DNA of 9,004 nt, taken from assembly GCA_019239785.1 (NCBI GenBank), contig JAFAZM010000069.1:1-9004 (forward strand). The letters are read 5' to 3'. The first letter of the stretch is position 1; the number at the start of each line of letters is the position of its first letter. The translations under genes were made by a program, and so were the position numbers. A model generated the notes under the pieces. The model made no database searches and had not been told where the DNA came from. It saw only the letters and a list, made by a program, of their open reading frames with translations. Shown here piece after piece: positions 4,751-9,004 of this stretch. Source of the DNA: Sphingomonadaceae bacterium. Its GTDB lineage: Bacteria; Pseudomonadota; Alphaproteobacteria; Sphingomonadales; Sphingomonadaceae.

Positions 4751-5857
4751 GTGAAGCTTTTTCTTCAATATTCGGGCGCGGTCCTGCTCGCGCTGCCGCT
4801 CGCGCCGATGGCGCCGGCGCAGCCCACGCCTCAACTCGCGCCGGCGTTGGCCGCCTGCTTCGCGTCCCAGGCGGCGCTGACTCCCTTCTCCGGGCTGGTC
4901 CTCGCCGAGCAGGGCCGCGACAGCTTCTGGCAGACCGCCGGCACGATCGACGGCAGCGCCGCGCCGGCGCGCGACACGCCTTACCATCTCGCCTCGGTCG
5001 GTAAGGTCTTCACCCAGATCGCGATCGGCCAATTGGTGGACCAGGGACGGGTCCGGCTCGACGCGCCGATCGGCACCTACCTGCCCGGCCTGCCGCCGGC
5101 GCTCGCTGCGGTGACCGTCGAGCAGCTGATCCAGCACCGCTCGGGCATTTCAGGGAACATCATGCTCACCCCGGAGCTTGCCGCGACGCTGCGCAGCGCG
5201 CGCTCGGCGCGCGACCTCCTCCCCCTCGTCGTGAACCAGCCGCTGGACTTCCCGCCGGGGACGCAGACCCTTTATTCGAACGGCGGCTATTTCGTGCTCG
5301 GCGCGATCGTCGAGGCGGCGAGCGGCCTCACTTATTCCGATTATCTGGAGCGCAGGATCTTCCGGCCGCTGGGCATGACCCGCTCCGGCGTCGCCGGCGG
5401 CCCCGGCACGGCCCCCTCCATGTCGCGCCTGCAGGGCCCCGGCCAGCCGCCGCTCGATCGCCCGGTGCCGGCGCGCTTCATGCCCGACCTGCCCGGCAAT
5501 CCCGCCGGCGACAGCGTCAGCACCGCCGACGATCTCGCCCGCCTCGCCCGCGCTTTGCTCGGTCATGGCCTGCTCAGCGACGCCACCAAGGCGCGCGTCT
5601 TCCCGCGCCGCGGCGAGGTCTGGCGGATCGGCCAGGCCGGCGGCCGGCCCGGCGCCAATGCCTATTTCATGGTCTATCCCGAACGGGGCGCCGCGCTCGT
5701 CGTCCTCACCAATTACGATCCGCCCGGCGGCGAGCTGATGGGCGAGACCCTTGGCGCCCTGCTCGCCGGCCAGCCCTGTCACCCACTCTCGGAGGCGGAC
5801 CGGCCTTCGCCGATGAGGATCATGCGCCCGCCACCGCCGGGACAGCCGCACGGCTGA
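4751..5857 (+). CDS. Exported serine hydrolase, beta-lactamase (class C/DD-peptidase) family
   Basis: A 368-residue protein with a signal peptide (MKLFLQ, hydrophobic core to residue 19, likely cleavage after APA, 21-23), so it should act in the periplasm or beyond. The fold is that of the Beta-lactamase/class C penicillin-binding family (Pfam PF00144 type): active-site SVGK (Ser82-Lys85), HRSGIS (129-134), YSN (Tyr175-Asn177), YLERRIFRPLGM and VSTADDLARLARALL. At the third motif, where the family usually has GHxGG, this protein has GQAGG (294-298), with Gln295 for His; this may affect activity or specificity. The C-terminus from about 347 is Pro-rich. Substrate is unknown: esterase, D-aminopeptidase and DD-peptidase roles all occur in the family, and antibiotic resistance should not be assumed. 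It begins with GTG 4751 after GGGAG and is divergent from the regulator that may control it. Confidence 0.92.
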   Translation: MKLFLQYSGAVLLALPLAPMAPAQPTPQLAPALAACFASQAALTPFSGLVLAEQGRDSFWQTAGTIDGSAAPARDTPYHLASVGKVFTQIAIGQLVDQGRVRLDAPIGTYLPGLPPALAAVTVEQLIQHRSGISGNIMLTPELAATLRSARSARDLLPLVVNQPLDFPPGTQTLYSNGGYFVLGAIVEAASGLTYSDYLERRIFRPLGMTRSGVAGGPGTAPSMSRLQGPGQPPLDRPVPARFMPDLPGNPAGDSVSTADDLARLARALLGHGLLSDATKARVFPRRGEVWRIGQAGGRPGANAYFMVYPERGAALVVLTNYDPPGGELMGETLGALLAGQPCHPLSEADRPSPMRIMRPPPPGQPHG

Positions 5858-5883
5858 GCTTCCCGCACCGAAGACTTATAGGA

Positions 5884-6279
5884 TCAGCGTCGACGGACAA
5901 GCAGATGGCGGCCACGTACGACGTAGACGGACTGCATCACGCCGGGTCGCGCGCGGGTGAGCGGGCAGACCCGGAAATCGCCGAAGATATCCAAATCGAA
6001 GGGACGTGGGCCGAATGCGGTCTCCAGGTTAGCCGGAAGCGGATACTCGTCACCTAGATCGTGCCCCGACCTGCCGACGACGCCTAACATGCGGCGGGTC
6101 CCCAATATCCAGATCCGGTAAGTTGGCGTCCCGTTATAAGGCGAGAGACGGCCGTGAATGTCGCGGCACTGCCCGACGCGTTGCGGATGCGAACGGCACC
6201 AGCTGTGGGTTTGCGCCGCATCGGCCGCCGAAGAGACCAGAAGCAGCGCCGCCGCGGCCAACGTCCCTGCCGGGTTCAT
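5884..6279 (-). CDS. Small exported protein of unknown function, coupled to mutL
   Basis: A 131-residue product with a clear signal peptide (MNPAGTLAAAALLLVSSAADA, cleavage likely after residue 21 or 22), leaving about 109 residues in the periplasm. The mature part has Cys28, Cys38 and a third Cys in FRVCPLT, and well-formed sequence such as DIHGRLSPYNGTPTYRIW, LGTRRMLGVVG and DIFGDFRVCPLTRARPG. I recognise the pattern as one seen in alphaproteobacterial hypothetical proteins, but know no function. The start ATG 6279 overlaps the mutL stop as ATGA (6276-6279), so translation is probably coupled to mutL. The frame extends upstream to 6348, but that would read inside mutL and bury the signal peptide. 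The three cysteines leave one unpaired if a disulfide forms. Confidence 0.8.
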   Translation of the reverse strand: MNPAGTLAAAALLLVSSAADAAQTHSWCRSHPQRVGQCRDIHGRLSPYNGTPTYRIWILGTRRMLGVVGRSGHDLGDEYPLPANLETAFGPRPFDLDIFGDFRVCPLTRARPGVMQSVYVVRGRHLLVRRR

Positions 6280-8108
6280 TTCCGCCCGAACAATTTCTCG
6301 ATGTCGGCATGGGCCAGCTTCACCCAGGTCGGGCGGCCGTGATTGCACTGGCCGCTGTGGGGGGTGACCTCCATCTCGCGCAGCAAAGCGTTCATCTCGG
6401 CGACCGATAGCAGGCGGCCGGCGCGGACGGAGCCGTGGCAGGCCATGGTGGCGGCGACGAGATCGAGCTTCTCCTTGAGGCTGAGCGCGCTGTCGAAGGC
6501 GGCGAGCTCGTCGGCGAGGTCGGTGATCAGGCCCTTGACGTCGCCGGCGCCGAGCATTGCCGGCGTTGCGCGGACCAGGATCGCGCGGGGGCCGAAGCGC
6601 TCGAGCTCCAGGCCCATTTCGTCCAGCTCGGCGAGCCGCGCCTCGATCCGGTCGCAGGCGGGCTCGTCCAGCTCGACCACTTCGGGAAGCAGCAGCGCCT
6701 GGCGGGCGATGCCGCCATTGGCCATCGCCCGCCGCATCCGCTCCAGCACCAGCCGCTCGTGCGCGGCATGCTGGTCGACGAGGACCAGGCCGTCCTCGGC
6801 CTCGGCGACAATATAGGTGGCGGCGACTTGGCCGCGGGCGACGCCGAGCGGGTGGGCGCGGGCCTCGGGAACCGCCGCCTCGGCCATCTCGGCGCGCGCG
6901 GCTGGGGCGAAAGGTTCGTGAAGCTCGCGGACAATCCCCTCTCCCCGGGGGGGAGAGGGATAGGGTGAGGGGGCTCCCACGTAAGAAGTGGGGCGCTGGC
7001 CGCCGAGCGCATATTGCAGAGGCCGAACCCCCTCACCCCAGCCCTCTCCCCCTTGGGGAGAGGGAGTGAAGGGTTCGCTCTGCCAATTCCCCAGCGCCGC
7101 CGCCGACGGCCGTTGGGCGGAGCGGTGTCCCGCCTCGTCCAGCGCATGGCGCAGGCCGCCGACGATGAGGCCGCGGATGCCCGCGGGATCGCGGAAGCGG
7201 ACCTCGGTCTTGGCGGGGTGGACGTTGACGTCGACCTCGGCGCCGGGAAGGTCGATGAACAAGGCGAGCACCGGGTGGCGGTCGCGGGCGAGCAGGTCCT
7301 GATAGGCGGCGCGGACCGCGCCGATCAGCAGGCGGTCCTTCACCGGCCGGCCGTTGACGAACAGATATTGATGGTCGGCGACGCCGCGGTTGAAGGTCGG
7401 CAGGCCGGCGACGCCGCCGAGCCTTGCCGGGCCGCGTGCATAATCGATCGCCAGGCTGTTCTCCGCCAGCTCGCGGTCGGTGAGCGCGGCGACGCGGGCC
7501 GGCCGGTCCTGGTCCGGCTGCACCGCGAGCGTGCGGCGGCCCTCATGCTCGAGGGTGAAGCCGATGTCCGGCCGGGCCATGGCGAGGCGCTTCACCACGT
7601 CGAGGCAGGCGCCATATTCGCTGCGGTCGGAGCGGAGGAACTTGCGCCGCGCCGGCACGCGGGCGAAGAGATCCTCGACGGTGACGCGGGTGCCGGGCGG
7701 GAGCGCCGCCGGCCCCTCGCCTTCCAGCTTCCCATTGTCGACGATCCGCGACCAGCCGTCCGCGCCGCGCACCCGGCTCTCGATCCGCACCCGGGCGACG
7801 CTTGCGATCGACGGCAAGGCCTCGCCGCGGAAACCGAGGGTCGCCACCGCCTCGATCGCGTCGTCCGGGAGCTTCGAGGTCGCATGCCGCTCCAGCGCCA
7901 GCGCGATCTCGTCCGGCGCCATGCCGGAGCCGTTGTCGACCACCTCGATCCGGCCGATCCCGCCCTGCGCCAGGGCGATGGAGATTCGCGACGCGCCGGC
8001 GTCGATCGCGTTCTCGACCAGCTCCTTCAACGCACTGGCCGGTCTTTCCACCACTTCACCGGCTGCGATCCGGTTGACGAGATGCTCGGGCAGGCGGCGT
8101 ATTGACAT
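6276..8108 (-). CDS. mutL: DNA mismatch repair protein MutL
   Basis: Couples MutS mismatch recognition to strand incision. The 610-residue protein has an N-terminal GHKL ATPase: Glu29 and Asn33 in KELVENAIDAGAS, Asp58 in VVDNGSGM, HATSKL (75-80), GFRGEAL (92-98), then the transducer domain with GTRVTVEDLFARVPARRKFL. The C-terminal domain (from about 420) has the metal-binding endonuclease motif DQHAAHERLVLE (445-456), ACH (556-558) and CNHGRP (588-593), so this should be a nicking MutL of the type found in bacteria without MutH. The linker carries 44 extra residues (348-391) translated from a palindromic repeat element, rich in Gly, Pro and Ser. It starts at ATG 8108 (MSIRRLPEHLVNRIAAGEVV, the family N-terminus) with only a weak ribosome binding site. 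It is divergent from mreB and followed by a coupled exported-protein gene. Confidence 0.98.
   Translation of the reverse strand: MSIRRLPEHLVNRIAAGEVVERPASALKELVENAIDAGASRISIALAQGGIGRIEVVDNGSGMAPDEIALALERHATSKLPDDAIEAVATLGFRGEALPSIASVARVRIESRVRGADGWSRIVDNGKLEGEGPAALPPGTRVTVEDLFARVPARRKFLRSDRSEYGACLDVVKRLAMARPDIGFTLEHEGRRTLAVQPDQDRPARVAALTDRELAENSLAIDYARGPARLGGVAGLPTFNRGVADHQYLFVNGRPVKDRLLIGAVRAAYQDLLARDRHPVLALFIDLPGAEVDVNVHPAKTEVRFRDPAGIRGLIVGGLRHALDEAGHRSAQRPSAAALGNWQSEPFTPSPQGGEGWGEGVRPLQYALGGQRPTSYVGAPSPYPSPPRGEGIVRELHEPFAPAARAEMAEAAVPEARAHPLGVARGQVAATYIVAEAEDGLVLVDQHAAHERLVLERMRRAMANGGIARQALLLPEVVELDEPACDRIEARLAELDEMGLELERFGPRAILVRATPAMLGAGDVKGLITDLADELAAFDSALSLKEKLDLVAATMACHGSVRAGRLLSVAEMNALLREMEVTPHSGQCNHGRPTWVKLAHADIEKLFGRK
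6936..7067. repeat. Palindromic repeat element inserted in frame in mutL
   Basis: The element has near-symmetrical ends: the 23-nt arm at 6951-6973 and the arm at 7028-7050 are complementary at 21 of 23 positions. Each side has its own hairpin, CCCTCTCCC/GGGAGAGGG (6937-6945 with 6951-6959) and CCCTCTCCCC/GGGGAGAGGG (7042-7051 with 7055-7064). The 54-nt spacer adds CCCAC/GTGGG (6976-6980, 6988-6992) and GCGCT/AGCGC (6993-6997, 7006-7010). The 132 bp are exactly 44 codons, read in mutL as peptide such as PSPQGGEGWGEG and PYPSPPRGEG. The same words occur in the miaA-ilvC gap. Boundaries are estimated from where MutL linker sequence resumes. Confidence 0.88.
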
Positions 8109-8255
8109 GGGTCATGTCTCTATACGATGCGGCAGCGACCCGCGAGACGTGAGTCACTCTTTTGTGGACCGGGGGCGCGGGCCCATCCTATAGGCATTCC
8201 CTTGGGCAGGCCGGGAAATCCCGACGACCGCCCGCTGCAGCGAGCTTGTTTGAAT
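8109..8255. promoter_or_regulatory. Divergent mutL/mreB promoter region
   Basis: These 147 bp must hold the promoters of mutL (-) and mreB (+). Candidate elements are weak: TATAGA on the minus strand (8119-8124) would put the mutL transcript start almost at its ATG, and CCTATAGG (8187-8194) could be part of an mreB -10, but the TTGTGG at 8162-8167 is about 21 nt from it, too far for an ordinary -35. Small symmetric sequences are GTGAGTCAC (8149-8157), CGGGA-AA-TCCCG (8212-8223) and CGCTGCAGCG (8233-8242); any could be an operator or a leader hairpin. No clear Shine-Dalgarno precedes mreB. Confidence 0.4.
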
Positions 8256-9004
8256 ATGGGCGTTTTCAATTTTCTTCGTTTTCCGTCCCACGACATGGCG
8301 ATCGACCTCGGCACGGCGAACACCGTCGTCTATGTCCGCGGCCGCGGCGTCGTCCTCAATGAGCCCTCTGTGGTCGCGATCGAGACGACCAACGGCGTCA
8401 AGCGGGTGAAGGCGGTCGGCGACGACGCCAAATTGATGATGGGCAAGACCCCCGACCAGATCGAGGCGATCCGGCCGCTGCGCGACGGCGTCATCGCCGA
8501 CATCGACGTCGCCGAGCAGATGATCAAGCACTTCATCCACAAGGTGCACGGCAAGCGCCGCTTCCCGCGCTGGCCGGAGATCGTGATCTGCGTGCCGTCG
8601 GGCTCGACCAGCGTCGAGCGCCGCGCGATCCGCGACGCCGCCTCCAATGCCGGCGCCCGCCAGGTCTGGCTGATCGAGGAGCCCATGGCCGCGGCGATCG
8701 GCGCCGACATGCCGGTGACCGAGCCGATCGGCTCGATGGTCGTCGACATCGGCGGCGGCACCACCGAGGTGGCAGTCCTGTCGCTGCGCGGCCTTGCCTA
8801 CACCACGTCGGTGCGGGTCGGCGGCGACAAGATGGACGAGGCGATCTCCTCCTACGTCCGCCGCAATCACAACCTCCTGATCGGCGAGGCGACCGCGGAG
8901 CGGATCAAGAAGCAGGTCGGCGTCGCCAAGGCCCCGCCCGCGGGCAGCGACGGCGAGACCGTGCACATCAAGGGGCGCGATCTCGTCAACGGCGTGCCCA
9001 AGGA
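8256..9004 (+). CDS. mreB: Rod-shape-determining actin homologue MreB, 5' part
   Basis: MreB polymerises on the inner face of the cytoplasmic membrane and directs the elongation machinery (with MreC, MreD, RodA, PBP2). The window ends inside the gene after 249 complete codons of a protein usually near 345. Visible are phosphate loop 1 AIDLGTANT (15-23), LNEPSVVAIE, the region DGVIADIDVAEQMIKHFI, the IVICVPSG strand, LIEEPMAAAIGA, and phosphate loop 2 DIGGGTTE (from Asp164), all actin-fold ATP-binding motifs. ATG 8256 gives the hydrophobic/basic tip MGVFNFLRFPSHD, plausible for membrane contact; an alternative ATG at residue 14 would start directly before the first strand. The gene is divergent from mutL. 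mreC and mreD would be expected downstream, outside the window. Confidence 0.97.
   Translation, partial: MGVFNFLRFPSHDMAIDLGTANTVVYVRGRGVVLNEPSVVAIETTNGVKRVKAVGDDAKLMMGKTPDQIEAIRPLRDGVIADIDVAEQMIKHFIHKVHGKRRFPRWPEIVICVPSGSTSVERRAIRDAASNAGARQVWLIEEPMAAAIGADMPVTEPIGSMVVDIGGGTTEVAVLSLRGLAYTTSVRVGGDKMDEAISSYVRRNHNLLIGEATAERIKKQVGVAKAPPAGSDGETVHIKGRDLVNGVPK

Noticed and set aside
4697..5137. N-terminal 147-residue extension of the winged-helix regulator
   Set aside because: It is antisense to the signal peptide and active-site region of the hydrolase gene and is rich in Arg/Gly; the regulator fold begins after ATG 4696.
5150..5851. 233-codon minus-strand frame opposite the hydrolase gene
   Set aside because: Shadow frame with low-complexity Ala/Gly/Arg composition.
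4751..5857. Antibiotic-resistance beta-lactamase
   Set aside because: The fold is shared by many esterases and peptidases, and the third motif differs from class C enzymes; there is no sign of a mobile element, so a resistance label is not supported.
7014..8105. 363-codon + strand frame opposite mutL
   Set aside because: Antisense to conserved MutL domains, with no motif of its own.
8154..8966. 270-codon minus-strand frame opposite mreB
   Set aside because: Antisense to mreB, His/Asp/Arg-rich. mreB is certain from actin-fold motifs and simply runs off the window.

Overview
The window is a GC-rich bacterial chromosome segment with densely packed genes on both strands and long spurious antisense reading frames. 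The protein sequences (SerB beginning FIATLIA, MutL, MreB, class I IlvC, and a small exported protein coupled to mutL) point to an alphaproteobacterium, most likely of the Sphingomonadales. That placement is judged from sequence style, not from a database search. Most of the content is core housekeeping. No phage, transposase, CRISPR array, rRNA or tRNA was seen.

Layout, left to right: a short PilZ-domain gene (+, about 42-365); a hairpin plus a tandem array of an AGTCCCC heptad that runs into the serB stop codon (371-477); serB (-, 476-1348); miaA (+, 1341-2270), whose start region overlaps that of the divergent serB; a palindromic GC-rich repeat element (2272-2411); an ilvC gene for ketol-acid reductoisomerase without ilvB/ilvN beside it (+, 2456-3451); a short GC-rich spacer with palindromes; a BLUF blue-light receptor gene (-, 3566-3976) lying 42 nt downstream of a winged-helix regulator gene (-, 4019-4696); a divergent exported serine hydrolase of the beta-lactamase/DD-peptidase fold (+, 4751-5857); a small exported protein of unknown function (-, 5884-6279) overlapping by 4 nt the end of mutL (-, 6276-8108); and the 5' part of mreB (+, 8256 to the window edge).

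The housekeeping genes serve separate pathways: serine synthesis (serB), tRNA A37 prenylation (miaA), branched-chain amino-acid synthesis (ilvC), mismatch repair (mutL) and cell shape (mreB). The most system-like part is 3566-5857, where a DNA-binding regulator and a single-domain blue-light receptor are co-directional and share a short divergent promoter region with an exported serine hydrolase. This resembles in outline the known BluF/BluR logic (BLUF protein acting on a transcription factor), but that link is inference.

The second notable theme is repeat DNA. There is a G-quadruplex-capable heptad array at the end of serB. Two related palindromic elements are also present, one intergenic (2272-2411) and one inside mutL (6936-7067), where exactly 132 bp add 44 residues to the MutL linker without breaking the frame.
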